From assembly GCA_032207245.1 (NCBI GenBank), contig CM063505.1, forward strand, positions 180,067,558 through 180,131,557: DNA of 64,000 bases, written 5' to 3'. Position numbers and translations under genes: made by a program. This DNA comes from Pardosa pseudoannulata (Eukaryota; Arthropoda; Arachnida; Araneae; Lycosidae). The notes beneath the pieces were generated by a model. The model made no database searches. It was not told where the DNA came from and was given only the letters and a program-made list of their open reading frames with translations. Positions 1 to 13,200 of the stretch are shown here, piece after piece. Numbering within the stretch: the first letter of the stretch is position 1; every line of letters starts with the position of its first letter.

Positions 1-2213
1 TAAACAATCGCACAAAATTTCACGTATTTAAAACTTTAATTTAAACTTTAACTTATTATTTAAAACTTTGTTGTTTCGATAGGCATTTTATTTTAAAGCC
101 TCGCATATAAATTTACTTTTTCACCTGATATATCGACTGAAATCCTGACGAACAGCTATATCTATTATAAAACTTCCCTTTACACTAGTGTTTTGTTCAC
201 ATGAGATACAAAATAAATATCGTATTAAGTTTTTTAGAATTTTAAATACTATCCTATGATGTCTAAAAATCAGCAGATTACTAATGAGAACAAGCTGTAT
301 TCGTTTTACTTTAAGACGTTCACAATTAATAAACATTTTCATTAATATTATTCATCAGAAGTGACTTCGAGCGTTAAAGGGTTATACTCCAATTTCAACG
401 ATATGCAACTGATTCACATATATGCAACAAGTGGATAGTAAATACTACACACTGATAAGTTACCGAATGTATGAAGCTTATATGTTTAACATCACCAAGA
501 ACTTCGCTAAAACCCGATGTGTCAACCCGCCAAAGCAATGAATGTAACGTACGAAATAAACACTCCACCTTCCCCCCGTCACAGGGCAATCAATGCCTTT
601 TCTTCGCACATTTTCACGCTTACCTTACTTTTCCACAAATAGCCGTATCACGGTGAACAAGTCCCGTTCTGAACATACTTTTCGTGCGAGGAGCGGCTTA
701 ACAATGGAAAGGGGGGAAAGCCGGCCACCCCCTTCTCTTAGTATGGGCATGAAAGGATGCTGCAGCCACAGAGGCTAACATGGGAAGAAATACACATTCT
801 TTCGCGACAAAGGGTGAAAAAGAAGAACTCTTTCGAAATAAATTACGCCTGCAAAACGGAAAGAAAAAAGTTTTCCAAGAACGATCCCGAAGCAAACGTC
901 AGCATTTTTCTGAATCACAGTCATCCAGAAAGCAAAAGCTGAAAGTAATGTATTGCAGAAAATATGCTTTCTCCAAACTCTCACGTTCGAAAGCGGATAC
1001 GTTCAAAAGAATCCGTGTATAGTCTAAGGCCCCTTCAGAAAATGTATCGATTTATGTATCACCTGAGAGCGAAAACTTGGAATATGAGATGTATTTCCAA
1101 ATCAATGAAACACATTACGGGGGTTCGGGCAACATAAATTTGGATGAAAAAAAATCACATCTGTAATTTTTAAGATTAAAAAATTCTACTAGACTTTTGT
1201 AAATCAATTAAAACAAACCACATACGTATACGATAATTGCATGAGAAAATACTTTATTTTTTGTCTTTTAATGTTAATATACACCACTCCCGCTTAGAGG
1301 GGAAATGACCTTAAAAGTGTTATTATATAAATTATTCTGTGTGCGAAGATAACATTATGAAACATTAATGAAAAGTAAATATATACTGTCATTTATAGCG
1401 ACAATTTACATTAATATCGTTAATCTTCACGGGAACTTAAATTAGTGTAAAATGTTGCAAATAGTTGGTACTCCTTAAAAAGACGATTAAAGGAAGAAAT
1501 TATTTCAGATTTTTTTTTTTTTTTATTTGTCACGTTCAAATTGATAGATCTCAAATTCTATTTCAATTAAATGGTTCAAATTTGGTACAGATATTCTTTA
1601 ATATTTTTTTTTTAATTTTTCTTCGGTATTTTTAATTAAATGCAATAGTTTCTAAAAATTACCCAAACAAAAATTTATCCCCCGAAACAGCAAATTTTAA
1701 CTTTATAAATTATGAAACAATTAGTAATATATATTTTAATAAGTCCCGAAGACAATTTAATTTATTATTTTTGATTACATAAAATCTAAAAAAGAGAATA
1801 TTTTAAAACAGTTATTTTGTTAGTCGTATCAAAATTAAAATGCATTTAAATTGTAAAGCTTTTAATTTGCCTAATTCAAATAAGTATAGTAATATTTATA
1901 TAAGCAAATATGTAGGGAGGGAGAAAAACAATTATAAAGCGATTATAATTAAAAGAAATAGAACTTTGTGCCCCGGATCGCCTTAAGCCGTAGAAGATTT
2001 GGCGTATATATAAAGATTTAAGTTTAGGAGCAATTAAGGTTTACAATCAGTCAAAAATTTCCAAATTCTACAATTTATAGGTACATTTAGTATTCGTCAC
2101 CTGTTAATCTTACAACGATTTAAATTATTAAAAATTAATGAAAGACGAGACATATTTTAGACAATTTTGGAAAAATAAATACAGCAGATACAGTATTAAT
2201 ATTTTAAATTAGA
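1..2213. other. Gene-free AT-rich DNA
   Basis: No coding exon or repeat family recognised. The patch 500-1020 is less AT-rich, with short unrelated open frames on both strands. A T-run lies at about 1509-1524. A possible degraded transposon end (gaggcgtgcccag) is at 2214. Confidence 0.5.
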
Positions 2214-2599
2214 GGCGTGCCCAGTGAGAGGCGGAAGCCCCCTGCATCGACCAGATCAATTTTTTAAACGATATTTTTTTCTTACGAAAAAAAAAAATAA
2301 CGTTTAAAAAATTACAAAAAAAGAGCTATCATAGCAACTGTTATTTTTCTTTATAGGCTGACTTTTAAACATTATCTAACTTTTGGGGAACACATTGTTT
2401 GAAAATTTTTCATTTGCAGCACATAATTTTTAAGAATGTAAAAGCAATAGATAAAGCAACAATTCATTTATTTTCACTATCATTATCCCCTTCCAGTCCT
2501 CCAAAGTCTTCACCACTTTCACTTTGAAATTCACTATTATCACTGACTGGATCACTAAAATATTCTTCCTAAGACTGATCCAAGTTCCCTACTTCCATC

Positions 2600-2905
2600 A
2601 AATGGAGTCATCCATCAAATTCCCATGGAGTTCATCGAATGGACTGGCCTGCCCAGAGCCCAGACCTGAACCCTATCGAGAACCTCTGGGACGAGTTGGG
2701 TCGCGTCCAAAATCGGTGAAGAAACTTGTATGTTTACTCTAAGCCGAGTGGAAGACAATACCACTAGCTGTAATAGAAAGACTTGTGGAAAGTAAGGTTT
2801 ACGCTGTAATTGCCTCTCGTGGATGCTCTACCAACTATTGATTTTGAATAAAGTTAGTTTTTCTTTTCTATCACAGGTGTCCAAATACTTATAAATAGAT
2901 AGTGT
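2600..2905 (+). pseudogene. Tc1/mariner transposase C-terminal relic
   Basis: Across shifted frames the plus strand shows the Tc1 catalytic-end signature: W-x-A-Q-S-P-D-L-N-P-I-E-N-like residues followed by LWDELGR (about 2640-2710). Next comes a tail resembling W-x-x-IP-x-x-x-I-x-x-LV (about 2750-2790) and a near-terminal CSTNY (about 2825-2840). The following text tgtccaaatacttata resembles the outer end of Tc1-type inverted repeats. Stops and frameshifts make it non-functional. No 5' half or left terminal repeat is seen. Confidence 0.75.
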
Positions 2906-4029
2906 TTATTACAAGTAGCGAAATCCTGTGCATTCAGCTTAATAAAATTCACGTAGTAGCGATTTATAGTCATCTGCGAATACTTGTAGATAAGACAGAA
3001 CCTTTACTGTAGAGTTGGGGTTAGATTTTTTCCTCTACTTTTTAAAGATTGTGTGTTGGCTCTACAATTGTTTTAACTACGTTGAAAAAGAAAGCTAAAG
3101 CAAATAAACACTGTTTGATTGATAAAAATATAAATACTCCAATTTAGAAAGCGGATTTTGATAAGCCCCACCTAATACATTGGAAAATGAAAAGCAACAT
3201 CAACAATCGTGTTTCAGTGCTTTTGTTTAAAAAAATAACACTACAGTGGATTTTACAAACAAAATAAGCACATATACTCTGAAAAAGAGAACATTTATAG
3301 GTATACTAATTTACGCGGCCTTTTATTACTGCCTAATTTGCATATAGAATCTAGGAATAATTTATATATGGATTCCCATCTCTGGGTTATCATATACCTA
3401 AAGGTGTATGGGTAAGAGTTCTAGTAGAGAATGAGTTACACGGATAAGAAATAGCAAAACGATTTCTTCAAATGTAAACAGCGTTAGCAAAATAACTTAG
3501 GAATTGTAAGGGTAGATTATGATTCCAGTGAAATTCCCATCGATCTTGACAAGACAAACGAACTCCCAGAAACCGAGCAATTACGTATCATCTATCACTT
3601 TACATTCCGGAGAGCAAACTATCCACTGGCAGCATAATCCGGCGAAGCGTATTCTTTACACAGAACGCCCCTTCGGCTAGCCGCAAACAGCAGGGGTTAC
3701 AAATAAGAGGGGTGTTTCTCACCCCTCTTCGACCTTATCACTCAAGCGATAGCCAACACGATTGGCAATCCTTTTTTGGTTTCTAAGAACGATCGAATTA
3801 AAACAAAATTACTTAATTGCTACTAAATCCCTTTCTTTTCCTCTAATTTTAAGACTATTATAAAAAATTTTAAATTTTAAGAGACGATACAAGAATTGGC
3901 GTATATATTTAATTTTAAAAATGTTTATTTAGATACGTATCGTTCAGTTGCAGATGTATATAATTAGTTTCTTCATAAATCATACCATATGAAATCACAC
4001 ATTAATGACGATTGCAGAACAGGTTGTGT
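2906..4029. other. Gene-free stretch with one GC-rich hairpin
   Basis: AT-rich except for 3520-3770, which has several CpGs. A perfect 10-bp stem, aagaggggtg (3705-3714) with cacccctctt (3720-3729), encloses a 5-nt loop. No exon seen. Confidence 0.4.
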
Positions 4030-4178
4030 TCAGACTTTCGGTACCAAGTCTGTGGGTTTGAATTCTTATCTAAACATGAACATTTGTAGCTGTTCAGAAT
4101 CGGAATAAAAAAGCAGTTCAAGGTCTCATTTTGCTTTCATTTAGTAAAAAGAATACCGCGGCGCTCTAAACTAACCGA
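4030..4178 (+). repeat. tRNA-derived SINE (family 1), degraded
   Basis: Plus-strand copy beginning in the B-box region (gtgggtttgaattc). It continues through acatttgtagctgttcagaa, then aagcagttcaaggtctcatt, and ends in gcgctctaaactaacc, which parallels the better copy at 55852. The A-box end is eroded. Confidence 0.65.
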
Positions 4179-4404
4179 ATTTTCTAGCAGCAAGACCTTA
4201 CAATATATATTCTAACACATGTATTCCAATCTCGCCAAATCTGAATATTTGTATCATGTGGGGTAATTTAAAAATATCTTCTTTTATGAATCATTTCCAT
4301 AACTTGTTATAGCAACAGAAATCATAAAAAATACCCAATATAATAAATAATGAAAATGTTAATACCTGTATGGCAACAAATTTATTTCGCGAACTCGTTA
4401 TGTG

Positions 4405-4590
4405 TATTCAAGTGACTGATTTTGGAGTGCTAAGATTAGTTTCCACAACATGAAGACCACGACCAATTGCTTAAAGTTGATTCTGAACAGCTGCAGACAT
4501 CTATAGCCAGCAGTAGGATTTGAACCCGCGGACAAAAGATAGTGTCCTACTATTTCGGGCCATGGTCCAGTCGATTGATAGGGACCAGTC
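4405..4590 (-). repeat. tRNA-derived SINE (family 1), diverged
   Basis: Minus-strand copy. It starts (plus-strand view) at gattttggagtgcta, shows the body segment attgcttaaag and the B-box complement ggatttgaacccgcg near 4510-4530, then an A-box-side segment tactatttcgggccatgg. Confidence 0.65.
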
Positions 4591-5645
4591 AAAAATAAAA
4601 ATAAGTCTTTAATACATTAATTTTTCATACATTAATTGGCATGGGTTGTCACTCCATTTTTAATAAAATTACTTGGAAAGTTATCCAGAATATAACCTCT
4701 TAATTAGACTTCACAAATCGTACAAGATGGTTGTCTAGACACAAGTGTGTGTGTGTAAGGTAATGCTAATGTCTAAATTAAAAGGAAGGGAGCGAGAAAG
4801 GAAAAAACACCCAGTATAAACTACGTCTTAGAATGTAGAAAAGGTTCCCAATCCGTGCATGCTTCCCCAATCTTTCGCGTGCTGAAAGGCAGATGAGCAT
4901 AACTTACAATTGCATGATAAAATAATTACTTATAATTATATATGTAATAACATACGCGAGTGTAAATACATGTACGCATTTATGCGTAACACTTGGTTAT
5001 TTAATCCTCTAAAAACAGTTTAAATACGTGAGAATAGTTTATTTTATCTGCTGTTTTTATTGAGTTCAATGTCTAAATATTTTAAAGCCAGTCATCTAAA
5101 AGATAATTTCAAGATAATTCTTTGGTGGGGGTTCTCCCATCCTCTCATATCAACCCTTAAGACGAACCCTGTTTCTTAAGTTATATCTCAAGCATCTAGT
5201 TCGCATTTCAAAATTATCCGCTTCGGAAATCATGATTGTCTGCGTAGGGTTTTCAGAAAGAAGTACCGTGCTTTAAACTCTTTAAAAAAAAAAGTGCTTT
5301 AATCAGGTAGAACTCCTCCCGCTCTCTACCTAAGAGGAACCCTTTTGTAAAGAAACAGAAGTTTTCCCAACAAACGTTCGATAACGTCTATGAATTTTTA
5401 ACTCATAGATAACCTCAAGAATTCATATAAACACCGGTAAGAACATCCATACAATCTGTAATTTTATAGCTTTCAATATAATTTTAACAGAAAAATTTAA
5501 GAGTACTATTATAAATTTCAGCCAATCCTCTTCTCCTCAAAATAATTACAATAAATTCATAAAATTCCAGCTAATTACACGTAATAAAAAAAAATAAGTC
5601 ATAGGCCTACAAAAATATTTATAATCAGATTACATCAGTAGGAAA
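4591..5645. other. Gene-free AT-rich DNA
   Basis: Nothing recognisable beyond a short (TG)n tract at about 4745-4756 and A-runs. Confidence 0.4.
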
Positions 5646-5649
5646 ATTA

Positions 5650-5830
5650 AGACAATGTTATGCAAATATTTAATATGTCCCATTCTCATCTATGGCTCGG
5701 AGTCATGGTGACAGACTCGAGATAAAGCTATGTTTACTGTTAAAAATATAATAAAAACTAAACTAATACTGCTAAATATATAATAAAAAAAAAAAAGACA
5801 CAGAGAAGTATTCTTGGAGGATTTGGATTG
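5650..5830 (+). pseudogene. LINE reverse-transcriptase fragment
   Basis: Plus-strand translation shows CPILIYGSESW near 5680-5710, then QTRDKAMFTV. In another frame TQRSILGGFG appears near 5798-5830. This is the P-V-L-x-Y-G-x-E-x-W motif that follows the palm domain of non-LTR retrotransposon reverse transcriptases, with the downstream R-x-I-L-G-x-F-G. An A-rich insertion and frameshifts separate the pieces. Related motifs occur at 54345-54977. Confidence 0.6.
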
Positions 5831-8280
5831 TTTAAATGTTTTAAAATTAAGACTTTGGAATAAGTTGATATGGCTAAAATAGTAAAATTTTAAAGATAAA
5901 TCTTAAAAGTTTTAAATTTAATCAAAAGTTCATAAGGACATTTTCAAAAGGATCACTTAATTTTTGTTTAGTTAATTTACTGATTTTTTTAATTGTAAAT
6001 ATTATTTACTTTAACTATTACATCCCCCTTCTATCACAGTAGAACAGATTCTGCAACTGAAATGTGTACCGACCAAACAAAAATAAATAATTATGTATTG
6101 ATCATACCAGATTATGGTTATTTACGAAAGATACCAAGAAAAATTGAAAATACATCTCTTAAATTAGAGTTCGCCCTAAGTAACTATTACCTAAAGTTCG
6201 CAGTATGGCATGAATACCTTCAAATTTTATATCTAAATCCCATTAGTCTCTTTCTACTTCGAGGCATTATTGTTTTGTATCTGACAATAAACGGTGGAAA
6301 ACGAAGCATTTGCCCCCCGCCCTCCTCCTTCGAAACGAGTCAGAATGGGGGTTATGTTCTTAGGGCGTGAAGAAATCAGACAGAAGGAGGGAGAGAGCAG
6401 AAAGAGACAAGGGGTCGAGACCTCCCTTCGAGACACAGGCGCCAGGCTTGCTTTGCAGAGAAAAATGTGCTTGAGAAATCGTCAGTGACAGCATCAGTCA
6501 ACTAAGTGGAGAGTAACAGGATTTTTCCTACCTGTCACTCCCCCCCCCCTCCGAGTGTCGCAGATTCCACTGATAACCAGTGACCAAAGGAGTCTGCAAT
6601 GGAAACTCATTTATATGAAGACGAGGGGGAACGGAGAATTCTTCGCATATGTGAATAATAGCCGTTTCCGCTTATGAAAACATGATATACTTTTAACTTT
6701 TCTATAAATAAACGTAACGTGTAATTATGCTTAGTTGAATATTACCTTTACAACGAAGATAATATCGGCACTTGTCAACTCTCACATACATCCCGTGTCT
6801 GTTTTAAATTTCTGAATCCCTCTCGTGGCCGCCATTTAAACTCCAGAGAGGTTGAGTTATTTCATCTTCTCTCCGAACGTCGGTCCACAAACTAGAAAGT
6901 GATCAGCTGGCTTATGTTGAGAGCACAAAAATGTCACCTTTTCGAAATCTGTGAAAATGCTACCATGTACCCGAACTCTCTTGATGCTGCTTAATACAGT
7001 CCTCGTAAAAAAAAAAAGGCTTTTTAGAGGGAGGAGGATTTCGGCAGAAAGAACAGGAAACAACTCCGATACGTTTGTAAATATTTCTTTTTTTTTTTTT
7101 TTTTTTAGGACTATTCATACAACATGTGTACTGAATACAACTGATTAAAAGTCGTGTTAAAGGATCGAAAGCTCCTTTGTATAGTAATAAGTGAATAATT
7201 TACTACATGGGCCTTATAAGAGTCTCGCCTGAGAACAAAAAATACTTTGTATAATTGTTTCGTGAGTTTCTATGTTTTACAGACAGTAATCTCGTCAGAG
7301 ACAGTTGGAAGTCCCTACCCCTTCTTGATTCCGGTTTTAATTTTCCTCTCTAATAATTTTTTGGAACACACAATTATCAGAATACCCCCCATAAAAAAAA
7401 CTAACAGAAGTTTCAAAATTTAATAATTTTTTGAAAAAGGGAATAATTGAGTACATTGTCAGCAGTAGGATACAAATATGTGAAACTTCTTTATTATTTT
7501 TTTTTCTCCTGACTAAAGAAAATTGTTTTATTTATACTGTCACTAGTGTTACTATCTGGAATTTTAGCACTTATATTTTAAAGAACAACAATTTTAAGCA
7601 AAAATCTTAAAGTACGAATCAATCAGTGACACAATTCCAGTGGATTCACTTTATCTCAGATGATTTAAATTTAGATAATACAATGTCAAAGCCATTATTA
7701 AACCAAATGAAATAATTTACACTCACTAAGAAAACAAATTAATGTTTTATATACTTGTATAATAAACATAAAACAAGAGTCTAAAAATGCACACACACAC
7801 AAAGAGAGAGATAAGTTTCAGTAGATGTATTAATTATATATACAGATAAGATAGAGCATACTGTTAAATTGATATATTTATAAAATTAGATCACTAAAAC
7901 GGTTTTCTTCGTTATTAAACAGATTAAATGAGATAGATGTGATCTAAGTAAATTAAAGGATACTATACGGAAAAAAAATAAGTTATTCAGGCGTCTAATC
8001 CAAGGATACATCCACCAGTGTTCACCAATAAAAGATAGATTTCTCTTTTATTTTATTATATTAAATTATTTGATTGCCCGCAGAGAAAAAGCAGTCCTTT
8101 GAATTGGAAAAGGTACAGATACCTCTGAAAATAAGATAAATCACGACGTCTCCCTAAAAATCATTCATTTTCTATTTCTAGAGAACAAATTCTCTTGAAC
8201 AGAGCACAGATAAGCGGGTGAGATAGATTCCTTTAACTTTTATCAACGAAATACTTCAGGAATCTTATATATTCAATGAT
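5831..8280. other. Gene-free stretch with one CpG-bearing patch
   Basis: Mostly AT-rich. The patch 6295-6620 and its continuation near 6830-7040 are less AT-rich and contain C-runs. A 20-base T-run lies at about 7087-7106. A 102-codon open frame at 6062-6370 has no recognisable similarity and I do not call it a gene. Confidence 0.4.
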
Positions 8281-8317
8281 GTGTGCGTGATGTGTGTGTG
8301 TGTGTGTATATATATAT

Positions 8318-8376
<59 letters not shown>

Positions 8377-8410
8377 TATACATACATATATACAGAGAGA
8401 GAGAGAGAGA
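8281..8410. repeat. Compound microsatellite (TG)n(TA)n(CA)n(GA)n
   Basis: Runs of TG, then TA with interruptions, then CA, then GA. The TG and CA flanks are reverse complements around the TA core, so the tract is self-complementary. Confidence 0.95.
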
Positions 8411-9520
8411 TTGAAAGGAAAAGACATATACAGAAGTAAATTTTATTTTCGGCCAGAGCTTTAGAGACGTGAATGATTGGAAATTTACGATAATGATAAG
8501 CTAAGGTCCTTAAGTTTAAAACTACAGAAGCTATTGTTATTTCATTAAAACAATGGGTTCCTCTATTAAACTGAAACTTGGCAAGGTTTCGCCGCGTTTA
8601 AAAATCAACAAGAGAAATTTTGCCGTATCCTTTGATTTCATTGAAGATTGTAATCATAGTAGCCCCGTAGGGCTCAAAACCAAGCCGACCTTTCTTTTAA
8701 GGTTATCAATACAAACAATTTCATTCACTATTTTTATCGGAAACATTTCTACGAAAAATCTGAGTACTTTTCTGAATTAGCATTCTTAAGAGAGAATGTA
8801 ACACTAAGATCATAATAACGTATTTGTTATGAAATCACTAGAAACAGTTCAGGTTACACCTGTGAGCTTTGGGACAATTCGGTTTGCAAACATTTTAAGC
8901 AATCACTCGTTAAGTAAAAATCTTTGTGTTAAGGTCTGCAATAACCGTAAATTATGGGAACTGCCCCTTAACCCTTATGACCTTTGCTTCCAGTCACAAT
9001 CTCTGTTAATGTGGAGTAATATGGATTTTAATTCGTTATCTTTTATCTAGAGAAAGAAGCGAATTGACGAACTACGAATATTTTATACATACATTACAGT
9101 CTAAGAATGACAAACATAAATATCAAAATTACCGTATTTACTCGTGTATAAACACATTTAAATAAATAATTCGGGCAAAAAAAAATTAAGGTGCGCGTTA
9201 TACGCAGAATAATTCTAACTGCTTGCGGTAATCACCCGATAAACGCATGAATAAAGTCAGATATATAAGAAAAAAAAATAAATGGTAATTATTTTTCTCA
9301 GTAGTTGGCGCATCTATAATTCATTCCTATTGCACTTCTTTTATACAATAATCACAGAAAAACTGATTAATAGCTTTGGATACAAAATTTCCTACTTGAA
9401 ACACGATTTTTCGTTGTTTACTGCATTGTTTGCTATTTAAATGATACAGTATAAGTAGATCTCTTTTCCATCTTAATTAGTAAGTTGTAAGGAAACTTTA
9501 CTTTCTTACAGAAGGAAAAG

Positions 9521-9521
<1 letters not shown>
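8411..9521. other. Gene-free DNA with a possible regulatory patch
   Basis: The patch 8550-8780 is less AT-rich than its surroundings. It holds CCTTTGATTT at 8629-8638, which resembles the TCF/LEF consensus. Two short open frames (8553-8780 and 8829-9050) have no known similarity. Confidence 0.35.
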
Positions 9522-9572
<51 letters not shown>

Positions 9573-9608
9573 TATAGATATATATATATATATATACATA
9601 CATATATA
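9522..9608. repeat. (AT)n microsatellite
   Basis: An uninterrupted AT tract followed by slightly broken AT/GATA/CATA units. Confidence 0.95.
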
Positions 9609-10153
9609 ATCCCCCTAATAAAACCTTATAAAGCAGTCGGCCACACAATTATCTCATAGTAACCAAAACTCTCCCAATGACCAAAAATGACCGACATGAT
9701 CGGCTTTATTAAGCCTGTCGTTTTTGGAATAAAATTGAAAGAGCGTTGAAACTTTATTCATCGTTGGGTGAGAATAGAAATTGGTTTTCAATCTGACAAG
9801 TTGGTTTTCAAGACACTAATATGCCAAATTTTAGATGAGCATGCGCACTAATAGCTAATTCGAGTGACTGTTTCGTGCTGCAAACAATTGAAAATCTCTA
9901 TCACACGGAGATTGTCATCCACAATTGCAGCACGAAAAAGTTGTGCGAAACAGTGGTCAGAGCGTATCTTTAACTGGTCTGATGTGATAGGGCCTTTAGA
10001 CAAGAATACATACGGTATTTATTTTAATAAAAGAAAATGATGTTCTCACAAAACATTCATTAATCTCAAATTGATGTTTATACTAAAAATTTTTTCGAGA
10101 GTAAAAAAAAAATTGTTTTTAGCTCTACCACATACAAATAAAGATTTATAAAC

Positions 10154-10213
10154 TTGAAATTTAATAATTAAAGTATTAAAACTTATTTTAATACTTTAAT
10201 TATTAAATTTCAA
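10154..10213. repeat. Perfect inverted repeat, 28-bp arms
   Basis: The left arm (10154-10181, starting ttgaaatttaataattaaag) is exactly reverse-complementary to the right arm (10186-10213) across a 4-nt loop ctta. It is entirely A/T apart from a few G/C positions. It lies in the presumed third intron of pan and is not part of any repeat family I recognise here. Confidence 0.9.
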
Positions 10214-13200
10214 AGAAAGAGAATTATGAACTAAGTTTCGTAAATGAAACAAAATATTTTTTACAAACAAATAACTTTTTCTGTAAAATATTAAATTTGA
10301 AAAAACTAATAAAAATGTAACAACATAAATGCATATCGCGTATTAATAATTTAGTAATACTTTCTTAAAATTACAGAAAATTTCCTACTTCGACAGGATA
10401 CTACAACTAACAATACAATCCACAAAAGATAACTATTCTAGATGCAGTCGAGTTTGATTAATTCTAATTTCAAGGCTAACAAAGTATTTCGCCAAAAATA
10501 CATAACCAATTATTTAATTATGAGATCCATGAAAAAAACATTTTAACTCTAGATTATTCTCATGTAAAAAGAATTTGTAATTTTTTATCGGCTTTTATTT
10601 TTTATTTGTTTTACACAATATACGATGTGAAGAGGACTACAATAACCTACAATGTAGACGCTCAATCACTTTCTCTGTACTTCCTATTCTTTAATTTATA
10701 CGCAGTAATTGCAAACGATTAGGACAAACATTAGGTGAGAGAGAAGGGAGGGGATTTTCAAAATTAAAGATATCTCTAAATTTGAATTAATCGAACGACC
10801 TCGAATTTTCTTTGAATTACACTATGGACTTTTAGTGCATTAGATTGTAGAAATTATTAAAATTTTATTAAAAGAAATTCAAGTGTAATTTATACAGTTC
10901 GATTTACACAAAGTTTCGAATTAGCCAAGTTCGACTATATATGATCACAATAGTTAATATGAATATTTCGCAGTGCACTTAGTGCTGAACCCCCGTAACA
11001 GAGACGCCTGCTTTAACTGAAGTTTGACAAATCACCCGCGCACTATTTCGCGAGCCCAACGGCTCCTTCACTTTTTTTTTTCCTTTTCGTCCTTCTTTTT
11101 ACGCTTTTACTTTATTTTTCTCGTCAGGCGATTGTCTGCTTGTTCTCCACTACAGACAAAGATAATATTTCTAGGCTTTTAGTTGAGCGTTAATTTTTTT
11201 TCAACTCCTTAGAATCGTTCAAGAAAGTTTTCACGCTGTCAGACGACGCATCAATTTAAATTACAAAAATGAAAAAAAAAAAAAAGTTAAACCACTAGTG
11301 CTTGAAAGAAAAAACATAACAAATTTCATCGCGAGCAAAGATTGGTGAAATTCTCTCACATAATTAACACGGTTAAAGCTTTTGGCAGAAACCACAAGCT
11401 TGCATTCCGAAATAGCTTCAAAATTTAACAAACGCATCGGTTGGCACGCAAAAACTACTAACCAATCCATTCATAAAGTATTTTATTATTTCAGGATTAA
11501 AAACATTTAAAAGGATAAAACAACAACGGGAAAACTATGCTAAGAATGAATGATATATCACTATGAATAGTAAGTTTTCATTGCTTTTTAAACTTTCTTC
11601 ATAAATAATTTTCCAAACAGATTAAAATTCCATATAACGATATGGAAAAAAATTGATTGATACACGATTAATAAAATACTGCGAACAAAAAGTTTTCTTT
11701 GCTTCCTCACTCATTTCTTATTTATTGTCAGTTTTTAAACAAATTACAGTTCGATATAACAAAGAAAAAAATTAAGTGATACACGATTAATAGATACTAA
11801 TACTACTTTAAAGATATTAAAAAAAAAAATGGTTTAAAACGAGTAATTATAGAAATTCTTACACGCGTGTTAAGTATTGTCTGGTGAGCACACACAAATA
11901 AATGTTAATACATCTGGAAGTCTTTATATGAGAGTTGGAGAAATAGGGAGAAGGGCAGAGAAGAATAGAAAAACATCCCAAACAGTAACGAGCAACAAAG
12001 TGCATCAATAAAACTGCCAAAACGTAGAAAATCGGTTCTACAGAAAGTACAAATTAGTGCAATAAAATTTTCCTCTCTCAAACGTCCAGAACACGCCAAG
12101 TCCATAAAATACGAGGAGTCCAAAAGGTGGGTTTTTCTTTTCTTTTTTTTCCTGGAATGTCACCCTCACCCCTCAAGTGGAGAATATCAGACCTAAACAT
12201 TCTGACAGAGGAGAGGGGAGTATATCATCAGTCAGCAATCCCACACCCACCCAAACATCCTACTCCGATAACTCGCGGAGATGCAAAGCCCCGAGGAGGG
12301 GTCATACCCAAATTGCTCGATGCAATACGTCGGTTTAAAAGTGCGAGTAAGGTCGAGCAAGGCTAATGCAATTCGAACTTGGTTGAATCAAACTTTTCGA
12401 ATTGTACACAAACACCTCTTGAATTTCCTGAACAAAGTGTTAAAATTGCGTGATTAATTTGAAGCAAATTCAAGAATGTTTCATTAATTCGAAACAAGAA
12501 AATGTCCAATTTCAAAGCATGCCCGTAATAATTCACGAATTTTTATTAGAATCACACCTTTAATATGCTATGATCTGTTTGTGATTGATACTGGTAAGTT
12601 TTAAGAACATGATTATCAACCTGAAATAATAATAGACGAATGCACAGAGGTGCTGACAATACAACAATGTAGTACAGTAGTGACTGATGTTAACAACGAA
12701 TCATATTTAAATGTTGGATAAGAAGTTGTTTGTGCATATATATGCGTCGACACAAAATATTGGTTTAAGTGAAGAAGAAAGATATTTTTTCGTCTGACAA
12801 GGACTAAGATGTTGATGAAGAAAGTACCAAAAGCATCTAAACTGGTTATATTACAAATAATAAGATTAAATGTTGAACCACAAAATATTTTTAACAATAC
12901 TATCTGTAAGACGGTTTGAATGTTTGGCATCTCATATAAAGCAATACAAGACAAAGCAAATAAAAAAATTTTAAAGCTGATATTTGGTTCTTTTCATCAT
13001 TTTTACTTATATGGACCTATTAAACAAGTTAACTAGTTTTACTTATTTTTTGAGTAACTGAATTCTAACTATTCAAAATTGAATTTTTGATAGCTCGAAA
13101 TCTTTTGAATTTCCCCATGAAATTTGAATTTACCAGGTACGACTGTACAATCATCAGAGTAAATGACATTTGAGTGACAAAGAAGCAAACGGATGTATGT

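Noticed and set aside
6062..6370. 102-codon plus-strand open frame
   Set aside because: No similarity recognised and composition like translated AT-rich DNA; no splice or promoter support.
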